NCBI RefSeq assembly: GCF_000247695.1
Contig: NW_004624734.1
Span: forward strand, 7,750,695 to 7,814,694
Reading direction: 5' to 3'
From: Heterocephalus glaber
Taxonomy: Eukaryota; Chordata; Mammalia; Rodentia; Bathyergidae
DNA: 64,000 nt
Positions 1 to 11,830 of the stretch are shown here, piece after piece. Every line of letters begins with the position of its first letter. The stretch's first letter is position 1. The position numbers and the translations under genes are program-made. The notes beneath the pieces were generated by a model, which saw only the letters and a list, made by a program, of their open reading frames with translations, was not told where the DNA came from and did not search any database.

Positions 1-624
1 CTGTCCCTTTCGGAGACTAGGGCTGTGCCCATGGGCATCGAGGCAAAGAGTGAATATTTTAGCCAGCATAAATTGGTGGTCTCCCCAGTACAGAGACTCA
101 AATAAAACTGCCAAGCTCATTCAATCTGGGGACTCAGATCCAATTCTCTCACAGGTCCCAGAGGCCACCAATTAACATACCATGTCCTGCCCCACTGCGC
201 CCCCTCAGCTGCTCCAAAACACATAACCCAGGGCTCTAAAGAGCTAGTCCCAATTACACACCAAATTAAGTTTTAAGCCATACTAGTTTTGCCTGAGAGT
301 GATTCTGTCTAACCTCAGTGCTAAACCTCAGCCCACCTTGATTTATGACAGATGACGCCAGCCAGCCATAAAAACCTAAGCTGAGGAATAGGGATTTTAA
401 CATGGGTCCAAATGGCAGACCAAGGCAACAGGCTCAAACCAGCCAGCCTGCCCTGAGTGGCCAGCTATGACCGAGACAGAGATTTAGGCGGTCCTGTAGA
501 AATTGCTCATGTGCTCATCCCGCTAGTGGACAGTGATGACTACACTCCACCATAAACAATAAGACCTGGACCTTGTCCTCCTGGGATCCCTTTGCCAGGT
601 CTGAAAAGAAAGGATGGATGGAGG

Positions 625-705
625 AAAGGATATATATATATAAAAAAAAAAAGAAATGGAAGGAGGACAGAAGGGAGGGAGGGAGGGAAGGAAGAAAGGA
701 AAGGA
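625..705. repeat. Low-complexity tract: (TA)n, A-rich, (GGGA/GGAA)n
   Basis: Alternating TA followed by an A run and purine-only tetranucleotides. Confidence 0.9.
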
Positions 706-800
706 GATAAGAAGAGTATTCACATTTTATGAGGGCTCAGTTTTTGGCCTCCGACACAAGGATCCTGGGGGGACTAAACTCTATGCTGAGAACCTCAATT

Positions 801-957
801 TTTTGCTTGTTCGTTTGTTTTTTGGGAAAGGGTCTTGCTATGCAGTTCAGGCCAACCTTGAACTCAGTATGTAGCCCAGGCTGGCCTCAAAACTCATGAT
901 GGTTCTTCTACTTCAGCCTCCCAACTGTTGGGATTACAGGCATGTGCCACCATGCCC
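801..957 (-). mobile_element. B1-like SINE (7SL-derived)
   Basis: Antisense B1: T-rich start, 'ggtcttgctatgcagttcagg', 'tagcccaggctggcctcaa', 'gggattacaggcatgtgcca'. Rodent-type monomer. Confidence 0.9.
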
Positions 958-1404
958 TATGAGAAGAACAAATTGTGATGATTTTTTTCTCATGCCAATG
1001 TTTTTATGAATGTCCTCTGGCTTCTGAGGACAAATGCTACTTCTATAATAATCTTTTCCAAACCATATTCTGCATAACACTAGTTCTAAAATGCCTCTCA
1101 AAAAAAAAAGAGCCTAGTAAGTTTGGTACTTATGGGATACTCTGTCCCCTCTCATGAACGTTTATCATCAGTATATTTAAGGGCCTGATAAGTCCTGTAA
1201 TAAAGAAATTGATTTAACTTCATGTGAACTAAGTTCATTTGAAGCCAAAGCCCTTTTCTGTTTAAAACAAACCACAGCATCCTTATAGAATCTTGCCTTG
1301 AAAATAGAGATGTTCATTTATCAGGGAGATGTCTCACAGATGATAAATTAGAAAACTATACTTTCTGTGGCAGAGCCTAACTACTATGTGTCTGTCAGAT
1401 TCTA

Positions 1405-1760
1405 TTTCCTTTTCTTCCTAGGCATGTGGCCATATGACATTTCCCAGCCTCCCTTGTGGCTGGGTGAAGTCACATGACTGAGTTCTGGCCAATGGAATGG
1501 AGGCACGCCACTTCCTGACGTGGCTCTGTACAGAGCTCCCACACCATCTTCCTGGAGGTGATTCCAAGAGCCAGAGCAGGGCAGAACCACAGAGGGAAGG
1601 AGTCTGGAATCCTAAGTCTCTCCTGGACAAGGGTCACCAGTACAGCTGCCCAAGGAGGAGTGCCACCATTGGACTGTTGAGTGAGAAGGGAGTTTTCACT
1701 GAGGTCAGAGACCTCTGGGCTTGCTGTGGCAGCAGATCTCACCAAGGCTACAACCTGTCC
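1405..1760 (+). mobile_element. Old LTR-type repeat, family not assigned
   Basis: 'ggccatatgacatttcccag', 'agtcacatgactgagttctg', 'ccaatgg' form a familiar mammalian LTR-type start. The same family appears at 5550-5935 and 29640-30145. Confidence 0.5.
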
Positions 1761-1829
1761 TGGGTGAGAATTGAGCCCTTGGGTAAAGAGGAGAGGGGTG
1801 AGGGAGGGAGGGAGTGGTGTTTACGAAGC

Positions 1830-1930
1830 CTGTTAATCCTTGCAACAACCTAGGCAGGCCAGCTATGATGCTTCCTGTGCCGACAGGGGACACTGAGTCT
1901 CAGAGCAGGAAGCCATGCTCCAGCAGGTGG
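1830..1930 (+). repeat. MIR fragment
   Basis: 'taatccttgcaacaacc' and 'gacactgagtctcagagcag' match the MIR core. Confidence 0.6.
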
Positions 1931-2210
1931 CGGTCTAGGCTCAGCACAAGAGACACCATGCTGGGCTGCTTGAACCCTTCCAAGCAGGCATCTCAGGACA
2001 GGCCTTCCTCAGGAAGCTGTTCTGCTTCGACCGGGTAGGCTGCCGAAGGCAGATCTGGTGGGCTGCCCCTTGTGAACAGAGCCTGACAGACCCAATTCTC
2101 TGGGCCTCCTGCACTCAGCTATTTTGACAAGAAATCAAACACACATAACCTTGCATGACAACAGCCTTGATTTGCATTTTTAAGCACAGCTGTCTTTAAA
2201 AAGCCCACAG

Positions 2211-2296
2211 CCAGGCTAGGGATTTAGCTCAGTGGTTCCACTGCCTGCCTGCAAGCTCAAGGTCCCAAGTTCAATCCCTGGTACCAAAAAAAAAAA
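2211..2296 (+). mobile_element. ID-type SINE with target-site duplication
   Basis: Sense ID body 'ggctagggatttagctcagtg' through 'caatccctggtacc' and a long A tail. AAAAAGCCCACAG flanks it at 2198-2210 and 2297-2309, an exact duplication following TT at the left end (L1-type target). Confidence 0.93.
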
Positions 2297-3849
2297 AAAA
2301 AGCCCACAGGCATCCTTCACCCTTCCAGTTTCAGGGTTTTTATGTGCACAAGAAGTCCTACAGGAAGGGACCAATTGTCCCTGCCTCCCAGGACTGAGGG
2401 ACAGTGCTAAGGCTGGGGAAGTCCTAGGCAAACCAAGATGTGTCTGTAATCACTAACTGTGTCCAGAAGAGCAGGCCCCAGGGAGACAGCAAGAAGGGAT
2501 CCACACGGGAGACAGACAGCGGAAGACAAGGTGCTTACTGTTTGCTTCCAAAGAAAGTGGTGACAGGAACCCTAAAAGGAATTCCCATTTGCAGTTTCTC
2601 CCTGCCAGCAAAAGTGGCACCAGTGTGAATTAAACTCCTGGGCAGGAGAGGCGCAGACTGCCACCTGTGACAGAGAAAGGCAAGAGGAGTGACACTCTCC
2701 GGCAGCTGGAGGTGTCATGGAAACTTCTTCTTAGAACAAGAGACACCAGGCTGCCTAACCCGAGCCAGGGCACAGAGCTGTGCCAATTCGACAACTAAGC
2801 AGGGCTCACGCACCCTAGCTCTTTTCTGGAATGAGGTCCCTTCCCTCTTTGTATTCCAGGGACAGACACTAGCTCTCAGTTCTTCCAGTGCTGCCAACGT
2901 GCATGACAACGCCAGGCGGAACTCACAGGCCTGAGCCCTGGGGCCTGGATGGTGATGCTCAAGGATCACTGTGGGGCCCCCATCTGCACTGCACTGGCCC
3001 AAGGGGGCTTCTGAACCTCATCCCTGGCTGGGCAGATCACTATGGCTACATCAGTGTGTCAATCCAAGATCAAGGGCCCTCACTGGCCTCACCATGGAGG
3101 GTCCTCTCCCCAGCCAGTATCCCAGCTCAGGCATGAAGAAGACAAGACTAGCTCCATGAGGAGTGCCACGTGCACACAGTAGCCACATGCAGCGCCTGCC
3201 TTGGCACTGCGCCCTTGGGGAGAGAAGAAGCACCCTCCATGGGGCACCACTGTGCGTGGAACAATCTGCCTAACTCCAGACTCTAGCTAGCTGCCCTAGG
3301 ATGCTAAAGCTGCCATGTATTTCAGGCTCACTGTGCCCCACCCAGGGCAGATGGCATCCTTTGCTCCAACCCAGCACCCTAGGAGACAGGTGTTATCGTT
3401 GCACTCATCCATGTGGGCAGTACAGGGCACTCCAGAGGCAGATGTGTCAATCACTGGATCCAGGCTGGGCCCTGAGATGCTTCCTCTGGAATTCAGAAGG
3501 GGACTGATTCTGGCCTCCATCTGGCTGGTCCCTTGCACACAGGGGGCAGTGTGAAGGCCATTTGCTGCCACTTGAGTTGGAAGCAAAAAGACTGGATGAG
3601 AAAGTAAAAGAGACAGAGACACAGAGACGAGGGGTGGGGAGGGAGAGAGGCAGAGGCATGCACAGGAGACCCTGCCTACTCCACCCCAGTCCCCACAGCC
3701 AACCCAGCTTTCTAGCTGAATTTTGCTCTCATGGCTTTCATTGGTTAAAACTAAAAGCAATCTTGCAAATTTCTCCAACAAGCAAACTGTAAGTAAACAG
3801 AGAGGAAGGGAAATAGGCTCAGAGCCACACAGCAATGTACAGCTCTTAT

Positions 3850-3968
3850 TTGGTTTTTTTGTGTTGTTTTGTTTTTTCTTTTGTTTCTGTTTTTCTGGCA
3901 CTGGGGATCAAACTCAGGACCTTGCGTTTGTGAGGTAGGTGTGGCACCGCTGAGCTAAATCCCCAGCC
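3850..3968 (-). mobile_element. ID-type SINE
   Basis: Antisense copy: T-rich tail 3850-3893, then 'ggcactggggatcaaactc' through 'gagctaaatccccagccc'. Confidence 0.9.
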
Positions 3969-4171
3969 CTTGCATGGGTTATTTAGATGCTGAGTCAAAC
4001 TGTTTCAAAAACAATAAAATAATTGAATCCTGAAAGTATGAAAGTATAACTAAAATCAATACCTAGAAACATAGAAAATGCCGAAATATAAAAAATGCTA
4101 AGAATTGAGGAATTTAGATTAACCAATGACTGTTTTAAAACAACACCAGAGTCCTTGACCCAAGTGTTTCT

Positions 4172-4275
4172 GATCCCCATTTTACAGCTGTGCTGTAAGG
4201 AAGGAAGTCAGCGGCCTAGTAAGTGACAACCCCAGCTGGGCCCCGAAGCTCAGGTCCTTAACCATTACGTGGCTC
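4172..4275 (+). repeat. MIR fragment
   Basis: 'ccccattttacagctgtgc', 'cagcggcctagtaagtgaca' and 'ccttaaccattacgtgg' follow the MIR core and 3' part. Confidence 0.75.
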
Positions 4276-4557
4276 AGCCTGCTGACCTCACCCTGCCTGG
4301 GACACCAGAGCTCAGGCACAGCTCGGCTTGCAGACCTCCCCATAAACCTGGACGAAAACCATTAGCAGAACTATTTATTCTAAGGCTTTCCCTGCCCTCT
4401 GCTGTGCTGCAGGCCACCTCACGGGTCCCTCCACAGGTGGATGCATGCTTTCAGAGACCAGGTTATTCACAACTTTGAACATTTTAGTCCGTTTTTGCCC
4501 ACAACTTCTGCAAGAAAAGAAATCTGTCTTCCAGTCCAAAAGACACTTGTTTTTCAT

Positions 4558-4653
4558 TTTTATTTATTTATTTATTTTGGTACCGGGGATCGAACTCGGG
4601 ACCTTGCACTTGAGAGGCAAGCGACAGAACCACCGAGCTAGATCCCCAGCCCC
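4558..4653 (-). mobile_element. ID-type SINE (tRNA-Ala-derived)
   Basis: Antisense ID element: a T/A-rich tail region (ttta repeats), then taccggggatcgaactcggg ... gagctagatccccagcccc, including intact B-box and A-box complements. It lies immediately next to the truncated L1 and 120 bases before the U4 pseudogene. Confidence 0.92.
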
Positions 4654-4663
4654 AGACTTGCTT

Positions 4664-4759
4664 TTTTTGTTTTTCCTTCCTTACATTCTTTTATTAGTAC
4701 ATTTTAGGTAGACAATACATTTACATTTATCATCGGGTACTTGTACCAGTACATCCCAC
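4664..4759 (-). mobile_element. L1 3' end, severely 5'-truncated
   Basis: About 95 bases match, in antisense, the terminal 3' UTR of the lineage-specific L1 seen at 58.6 and 63.6 kb (shared core 'ggtacattttaggtatacaa', here with changes). On the minus strand it ends with an AATAAAA polyadenylation signal followed by an A-rich tail (the T-rich start at 4664). An 8-base direct repeat ACTTGCTT (4656-4663 and 4760-4767) brackets it, consistent with a short target-site duplication. Confidence 0.75.
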
Positions 4760-4770
4760 ACTTGCTTATT

Positions 4771-4859
4771 AAAAGCTTGCCTAAGCTTTACGCAGTGGCA
4801 GTATCGTAGCCAATGAGGTTTATCCGAGGCGCGATTATTGCTAATTGAAAAGCTTGCCT
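4771..4859. repeat. Target-site duplication flanking the U4 retropseudogene
   Basis: AAAAGCTTGCCT occurs at 4771-4782 and 4848-4859 exactly bracketing the U4-derived segment, marking it as an L1-mediated insertion. Confidence 0.92.
4784..4847 (+). pseudogene. U4 snRNA retropseudogene, 3'-truncated
   Basis: The first ~64 bases of U4 small nuclear RNA (agcttt.cgcagtggcagtatcg ... gctaattg) are present with a single visible change, G to A at U4 position 7. The copy stops after the 5' stem region and lacks the 3' half with the Sm site and 3' stem-loop. It is flanked by a perfect 12-base direct repeat, AAAAGCTTGCCT, at 4771-4782 and 4848-4859. The left copy follows TT, giving a TT|AAAA L1-endonuclease-type cut site. 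There is no poly(A) tail beyond the AAAA that belongs to the duplication. The 3' half of the RNA and any sign of snRNA promoter elements are missing, so it is not a functional U4 gene. Confidence 0.93.
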
Positions 4860-4999
4860 GCATATTTCATTGACTGTGCATATATTTGATAGAAACATTA
4901 AATTTTATCACAAAAAAGTTGCTATGCACTGTGCATGCTATAATGTTTTTTTGTTCTCAATACCATCCATGGGAAAATGTTTCCATATTAATATGTGAC

Positions 5000-5549
5000 A
5001 AAGGAATCGTCTCTATAAAATTAAAATGCCTACAACAGAAAAAAGTTGGAAAATACAACAGAAAGAAAAAAGCCACATGGATTAAATTATAGTAAGACAA
5101 CTTATTCCTTTCCATCCTTCCTTTTGCGTGCTTTTGTTTTTGCTTGCTTTCCTGACATATTTTGACCATGCTGCACATGCAATGCAGTACTCCGTGTAGT
5201 GGGCTCCACTGGTTCCCGTCCTGAAAGGCAGATGTAGCGGCTGTCAGCAGTTACCTCCCTGCTTCTCCACTGCTGCGCTTGGCTCTGCTGGGACTTGTCT
5301 TTGAGGTCAAAGTACAAGAAAGTGCTCCCTGGCTTTCTGGCTCAGATCAGGACACAAGACTAAGGCACCAGACACAGCCCCTCTTAGAGGGAACACCGGC
5401 ACAGTCTCTTCTGAAGGACAGAGTGAGACTTCTGTGCTTTCCTGCCCTAGCAGGGAGGTGGGTCAGATACGAGTACAGGAATGTTGGTAGGGTGCTGGGC
5501 AGCTAATGGGGTGGACTGTGGCACACTACTGGTTGCCTCCTCAATATCT
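5000..5549. other. Intron sequence with no identified feature
   Basis: A+T-rich to mixed sequence after the U4 pseudogene; no repeat or frame recognised. Confidence 0.5.
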
Positions 5550-5935
5550 ACTTCTCCCTAATAAATCCCAATTTGGGGTCAGCGATCTTCCTAGTGTAAA
5601 CATGAACATTCCCCAGCCTCCTTTGCAGTTAAGGGTAGACAAGGGCCAATGAGGCAGAAACAGAAATGAAAGGGTAGGGCTTCCCATAGTGCTCTTTACA
5701 AGGGTGCAGAGAACGCTGGTGTGTGTCTCAGCTCCTTTAACCCTCTGCCTTCCTCAAATGGAGTTGTGAGGCTGGAAAACACAGCAGCTGCTGCTGAGGA
5801 TGAGGACTAAAGAGAAGGCGCTGGTTCCTCCATGGGCCTACTGGGCTCCAGAAATGGAGCCTGCCAACTTGGGCCTTCTATTTTATGCTGGTTACTTAGA
5901 GCTGAACACAGTCCTAACTAACACAACAGACACCC
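5550..5935 (+). mobile_element. Old LTR-type repeat, same family as at 1.4 kb
   Basis: 'ttccccagcctcctttgcag' near the start and 'gaacacagtcctaactaaca' at the end match the family's two ends. Confidence 0.5.
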
Positions 5936-7147
5936 TCTTGTTACTAAAGACCCATCATTTGTGACAACGAACAGAACATTAACCTACCTTATCCCTATTG
6001 CTGTATATTTAGTCTAGGTTTAATTGTTTCTCTAGTAACAAGTATTTTTATACATAAACACCCAGGGGCCCTTGCATTTCTGCAGCACTTTACAATCTGC
6101 AAAATTCTTTCACCTGCACTCACTCAGGAAGCCAGAGGAAAGACTCAAGACAGGATGGCTCAGCAGGCCAAATGTGGGCACCAGGCTGCCTGTCCAGTCT
6201 TCTCTCCTTTATGTCCTCCATAACATCTCAGTTCTGTCACAAAGCCATGCAACTTCAGTAAATACTGGCTTCAGGGTTGAAAGGCAGAAACAACTGCATA
6301 TCCTGGAGAGCCTGGAGTGTCCTCCAGGTTCTAAGCCTCTGCAGATTAAATGCATTGGAGGTCACCCTGTTAAACCAGGAAGCCTGTCTCTAACCTTGGG
6401 GTGCAAAGAATGAATGAATGCAGGAGATTAAGGCAAACAAAGAGCTCGTAAATATGGATATTGCTTGGGGTCTGGAGAAATGTGGAGGGATTGACAAAAA
6501 TCTCAGGATGTTGAGCCCAGTGTTTGTGTGTGGAGGGTGAGCAGGAGCGGGTGGAATGCATCGCACCCATAAAGGTGGCAATGACCCAGAGATCTTGAAA
6601 AGGCATTAGGAGGGGGCTGGTCCTTAATGACAGAACAGGAAATCTGTTCCAGGGACCATGGGGAGCAGACGTCACCTCCTCTAACCTCGAGATTTCCTGA
6701 GTGCACTTGTTATTTCCCATGGGATGAGGCTCATGCATTTGGCGTCTGCACTTGATGATCTCATATGTGTATGGGAGGAGTGAAAGCCAAAGATCATCTT
6801 CGCAGTTCTTCCACGGTGACGGTGAAACTCCTGTCTGCCATCTTGCATTTTGAAAGGCTCTGCATTTGATATTTGTTTTGTGTACGGGGTCAAATTGTTC
6901 TGGCTGTGAAGTGGATCCCATATTCTCACCAGCCAACCAGTATTACTACAGCCAATAAAACCAGAGTTGTAGTAGAAGGGACTTGTCTCCTAGCCAACAG
7001 GTATTTGCGCTCTTTAAAACACGTTTCCCTGCTTGTCCGATTCTGAGTGTCTTCAATTTTAGAAGCAGAACTCATTTACTGTAGAATGGGGAGGACCTGG
7101 CATCCAATCCCAGAGGTCATCTAGGACTCTTAGGGGTGAAAACTAGG
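5936..7147. other. Intron sequence with no identified feature
   Basis: No recognisable repeat or coding frame. The open frame at 6370-6936 on the minus strand (188 codons) has no domain-like features. Confidence 0.5.
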
Positions 7148-7290
7148 AACTTGTATTTATTAAGATCTGTGCGCTGTGCTGGGTACTTGTAAGATGGGTA
7201 TTATCTCTATTTCACAGAGGAGGAAACTGAGGCTCACAGAGACAGGAAACTGGGTGCTCATGACCACACAGGGAAAAGGAGATACTTTCA
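7148..7290 (+). repeat. MIR
   Basis: 'gtatttattaagatctgtgc', 'gtgctgggtacttgtaa', 'cagaggaggaaactgaggct' are textbook MIR sequence. Confidence 0.85.
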
Positions 7291-9077
7291 AGTGTTGTAG
7301 CACATCAGCTGTCCCCAGAGAAGCAGAGTCGCACAGGTCTGTCAATGTCCCTGTCCCTCCCCACTGTGCAGTCATGTCTTTCCTAAGGAGCCACCAGGAC
7401 CTTTGGGGATCTGGCCGTCTTCTGAGGTACATTCCTTCCCTTCAGCTCATTCTCACAGCTGCAGGCCCGGGTTCTAAATGCAGGTTTCGGGCCAGACCCA
7501 GGCCTTTGCCATTTTCAAGCCAAGAGGAATTTTCTGCCCTGAGCCCCTGCAGAGGAGGATTAGCGATGCAAAGCCTGACTTGATTGAAAAATAACTTCCC
7601 TCCAGGCTGCGCTCTGGCTTTGCGCCTCTTTCTCCAGCCCTCCCTGATTCTCGCCCCAGGACCTGAGTCTTCAGGGTGGTCCTTCCTTCTCCAAGGGGCC
7701 GGATATTACCAAAGGCACACCAGGGTGCTGAGCAGCCATCTGAAGGAGGGCAGCACTAATTAATGTTTTGAAAACTTGAAAACCGAAGCAGCCCAGGGTG
7801 AGGAAGGGGTCAGGTGCAGGCGTTCTGTATGGAGTCTGGTGATCTGGCCAGCACTGCAGGCTAGCTCCCTGATGGTGGGCGAGCCTGCAAAGTAGGGACA
7901 ATGACAATCCACAGCATCATGGGGGCCACGAGGATGAAACGAGAGCGAGTGTGGACAGTGTTAGAAGTGGCGCTCAGCAGCATACGGGAGTGGACAACCC
8001 CAGCCCCTCACCTGACAGTCCCCTGCCCAGTCGTCAAAGCAAGGAAGTTGGACTGGCTATGGAGGGGTCCAGGCTTTGCCCCTGGCTTCCAGGAGGCAAT
8101 CTGTGCCGTGCCTGGTAAGAGATGTCTCTGACCACTCAATCTCAGTGGGGGGCTGGCCGCACCTGACAGTCTTGGGGCTGGCCAGACCAGAAGGACCAAC
8201 CACGTGACCCAGGGAAGAGGCCTTGAATCTTGGGGGACTATATGGGACCTGAGACAGAGCGCAGCCACATGGACCATCAATGGATCAGTAATGCTCAGTA
8301 ATGAAGCCCCAGTGGAACCCGAGAGCTTCCTGCGTCAGTGGTGCAGCAAGGTGAAGCGTCCAGATTCCATGGGGAAGTGACAGCGGAAGTGTTCTCCTCC
8401 AGATCCTGCCCATTTCTGCCCTAGGTATCTCTTGCTCTGGCTGATCTCAATTGTAGCTTTTCCCTGTGATGGGCTCTGAGTGTCAGAGCTTTTAGCACTT
8501 CTAGGAGCTCTCTAAATTACTGAACACAAGGGTGATTCTAGGAACCCGGTGAGCTTGCTGTTGGTGTCAGATGAGGCTGGTCTGTGTGGAGATTGTGCCT
8601 CAGCCTGGGCAGCCAGCTGACTCTGGACAGATCGCCGATACAAAGCCTTCCACACTCCATGCCCACGGTGACCCCACCCACGCAAACTGCAAAGACAAGG
8701 AGATAGGGGAAGGGACTTTACGCCTGCACAAAGTGAGTGCTTTCCAGGCAGGACCTCAGGGATGCCTCAGTTTACCACATAATGCTTACCTCTCCAGGTT
8801 CTGACCTGCCCTGAATGGCCGAAAGGAAGCAAGAACACAGGATTCAACTCCAAGGCCCAGACACTTTGAGGAGAGTCTTCATTACTTCCTGGGTGCTGAG
8901 GTCAGCTTGGGATGAGAAAGTTCCTTCTGGAAGGAGCTCTTTTGCACACAGGAAAGGCCATTTTATATATTTTAGTCATCACAATTCCAAATGTGGATCA
9001 AGGCTCACTGATGTGCAGAAGATCTAGGATGATCTCACTTAACACTGCCTGTCACACTGTAAGAATGTGCTAGAAGC
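7291..9077. other. Intron sequence with no identified feature
   Basis: Mixed-composition unique sequence; no recognised repeat or gene. Confidence 0.5.
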
Positions 9078-9193
9078 AGGGCTAGTGCTAGACGCCTATA
9101 ATCTCAACACTCTGGGAAGCTGAGGCAGGAGGATCACAAGTTCCACCCCATCTTGGGCAAAGTAGTGAGATCCTGTCTCAAAATTTTTAAAAA
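9078..9193 (+). mobile_element. B1-like SINE
   Basis: Sense copy: 'gcctataatctcaacactct', 'gaagctgaggcaggaggatc', 'gagatcctgtctcaaaat' and an A/T-rich tail. Confidence 0.87.
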
Positions 9194-9253
9194 GGAGCTG
9201 GGGCAGTAGCTCCGTGCAAAGTTCTTGGGTTCAAACCTCTCTCCCCAAAAAGA
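9194..9253 (+). mobile_element. Degenerate, internally deleted ID element
   Basis: 'ggagctggggcagtagctc' followed by 'gttcaaacctctctcccc' and a short A run resembles an ID body missing ~15 internal bases. It follows directly on the A-rich tail of a B1-like element. Confidence 0.6.
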
Positions 9254-9286
9254 ATGTTTTGGGATGCTCATTATCACACCTTTCAG

Positions 9287-9397
9287 GGGCCAGGGATTTA
9301 GCTCAGTGGTTTCGGTGCCTACTGTGCAAGCGCAAGGACCCGAGTTCAATCCCCAGTACCAAAAAAAAACACAAACAAAAAAACAAAAAACAAAAAA
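9287..9397 (+). mobile_element. ID-type SINE with target-site duplication
   Basis: Sense ID body with A- and ACAAAC-rich tail. CACASCTTTCAG (one mismatch) flanks it at 9275-9286 and 9398-9409. Confidence 0.92.
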
Positions 9398-9935
9398 CAC
9401 AGCTTTCAGACCCAGGCCCCACTGGCAGGATACAAATAAATGCCCCCCAGAGAAGCCTGGGAATCTGCATGTAGGTATCTCGCTGCCAGCTGAGTCTCAC
9501 ACAGGGTGGACTTGAAACCTGCTGTTGGGATGGACAAGGTCAGGGCAGGACCTCTGCCCGGCAGCCTCAGGCCCTGACCTGTGTCCCCACCCATGCGGCA
9601 GAGGCAACAATCACAGATGTGCTTTCCAGAGAGCAGCATGAGGATGACATGCATGGACAGCCACAACACCATGGCCTTGGGGCCATGGGCACCCAGAGAC
9701 TGGAGACACACGGCACTTAGTACCCGCAGGAGCAGCTGGCTGTGCCACAGCCCTGCTGCTCAGAAACACAAGGGTTCTAGTGACATCGATGTATCAGGGA
9801 ATGATTTAAGCATGACACATGCTTGGCATTTGCTGATGCACAATTTTGTCTACACAAAACATTAGATGTGTACAGAAAGCCACCCTGCTGCCTAGGGCTT
9901 AATGGTGCTGTATGGGTGCACGTGCGTGTGCACTC

Positions 9936-9968
9936 CCACACACACACACACACATACACACACACACT
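9936..9968. repeat. (CA)n microsatellite
   Basis: CA dinucleotides with one T interruption. Confidence 0.95.
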
Positions 9969-10624
9969 CAAGCCCCCACCAGCTACTTGGCGTCCACTGT
10001 GCTATTCTGAGACACACCCATCCACATGTAACTTCACAGCTTTGAGCTGACCTGTGTCCCGCAGACAGATCTAGATGCCAAGTCCCACTGGGCTAACTGG
10101 GGTCACAGAGGAGCAAACATGGACATGCAGAAACACCAGGTGCACACTGGATGGCCACATAAAGAGACAGCAAGAGGGTGGCCATCCCCAGGCCACAGAG
10201 AGGGGCCTTGGAGGAAACCAGCCCCGCTGCACCTTGATCCCAGACTCCAGTCTGCGGAAGGTCACGTGAGACAATTCCTTTCTGTTGCTTAGGCCCCAGA
10301 GCTCTGCTCGACTGGCCTCTCAAACTCATCCTCCTCCGGCAGCTTTGCCATCAGTCTCCTCCTCCTGCCTCTCTGGACTGCAGCCACATCCCTTTCCAGG
10401 CCCACCCACGTCTGCAAGCAGGCTTTCTGCTCTGCCCAAGGTTGAGTGCCCTATTACTGCAGTGCTTCTCTGTATCTGAACTGCTTAACAGGCGTACAGG
10501 GTGGTATTTTTACATGAGGTCCTCTCTCTCTCTTTTAATTGTGTTGCTGATAACATTTTTGAGCGCTATGCCCCAGCTCTATTTCTCTTATTTCTTTAAT
10601 CTTAATTATTTGAATCCCATCCAG

Positions 10625-10755
10625 CAGCCATATTCTTGCATCACTTTACAAATGCAGAAACAGAGGCACAGCGAGGCTAAGGAACTTGCCTGCAGTCCAA
10701 TAGCTGGAAGGCAGGCCTGTAACTCAAGCTGTGTTCCCAACCACCAGGGCACAGG
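10625..10755 (+). repeat. MIR
   Basis: 'actttacaaatgcagaaaca', 'gaggctaaggaacttgcctg', 'gtccaatagctggaagg' follow MIR. Confidence 0.8.
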
Positions 10756-11633
10756 ATGGTTACAGGGTGGCTATAGGGAAATGACACCCACACATTTTCC
10801 TCCCCCAGGGCACCCTCTGGCGGTTGCCGGGTCCCTTCCCTGCCACCCACTCCCAGCATCACTGGGAACCCCATTCTACTCTCAAAGGAGCAAAGTGACC
10901 AGGCTTCATGAAACCTCACAGGATGGACTCTCCTTGTCTTGTCGGTGACAATGAGTCTTTGTGGGGGAAATGGCAAGCAGCGGGCCTGTGACTCAATGTA
11001 CAACTGCAGTGGTTAACCCTCAGCAACACTCAGCACCTCTGTGAACCCCCTGGGGCACACTGTACCCCTCCTAGTGAAGCCCTACCCACTCCCAGCCCGG
11101 GACCGGGGTCACCATGCTGGCTGAGGACCCCTCACCACTGCTCTGCATGTGCACTCACTAGAGCTGTGCAAGACATAGAAACCACTTGGAAGCAAACCAG
11201 GTGGCTCCTGGCCTCAGGTCACTTAATGTATTCATCTGGGAGGCAAGCTGAATAACGACACACAGGACACACAGCAGTCACATGGCCTGGCCCACACCTT
11301 GCAGGGAAGCAGATATGGGGACACTGGGGACAATGGGAAGGGTGCACTGCGCAACACTGGAGACTCAGGGCGTCTGCAGATGGCGGGCAGCAGTGGGTGT
11401 CCACAGTGGGGGAGAATCCTCCCGTGACTGCATTCTTCATGGTGAGAGTGGCAGGAAGTGGCTGACAATGACAGGTATGTCCTGGGCCTCCTTCAGCCAA
11501 AGCTCCCTGGGACAGGGGTGAAGGGTAAGGTTCAGGAATAGCTGGGGAAGGAAGGGCACTCAGTGAGACAGCCTTGAAGGCCACCCCGCAGGTTCCTTTG
11601 CACCAACTACAAAATGAGGCCATTAATCATACT

Positions 11634-11830
11634 TGTATTAGTCAGCTTTCCTCTTGCTGGGACTTGACATCCACAACTTAAAGGAAGAGAGCTTTAATCT
11701 GGCTCACGGTTTCAGGGGATTTAGTCCATAGTCGACTGGCTCCAAAGCAGGAATGTCATGGCGGAAACTAATCCCCCAGGGGCTCTCAAGCCAACCAGGT
11801 TGACACCCTGAACTGTCACAACACTGTTCA
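11634..11830 (-). mobile_element. MaLR-like LTR, antisense, internally deleted
   Basis: 'tgtattagtcagctttcctc', 'gctttaatctggctcacggt', 'tagtcgactggctccaaagc' and 'ccaaccaggttgacaccctg' match both ends of an antisense MaLR-class LTR, with the middle missing. Confidence 0.55.

Noticed and set aside
3296..3901. 201-codon minus-strand open frame
   Set aside because: Its start lies in the T/A-rich tail of an antisense ID and the rest is unrecognised.
4784..4847. Functional U4 snRNA gene
   Set aside because: The 3' half including the Sm site is missing and direct repeats mark it as an insertion.
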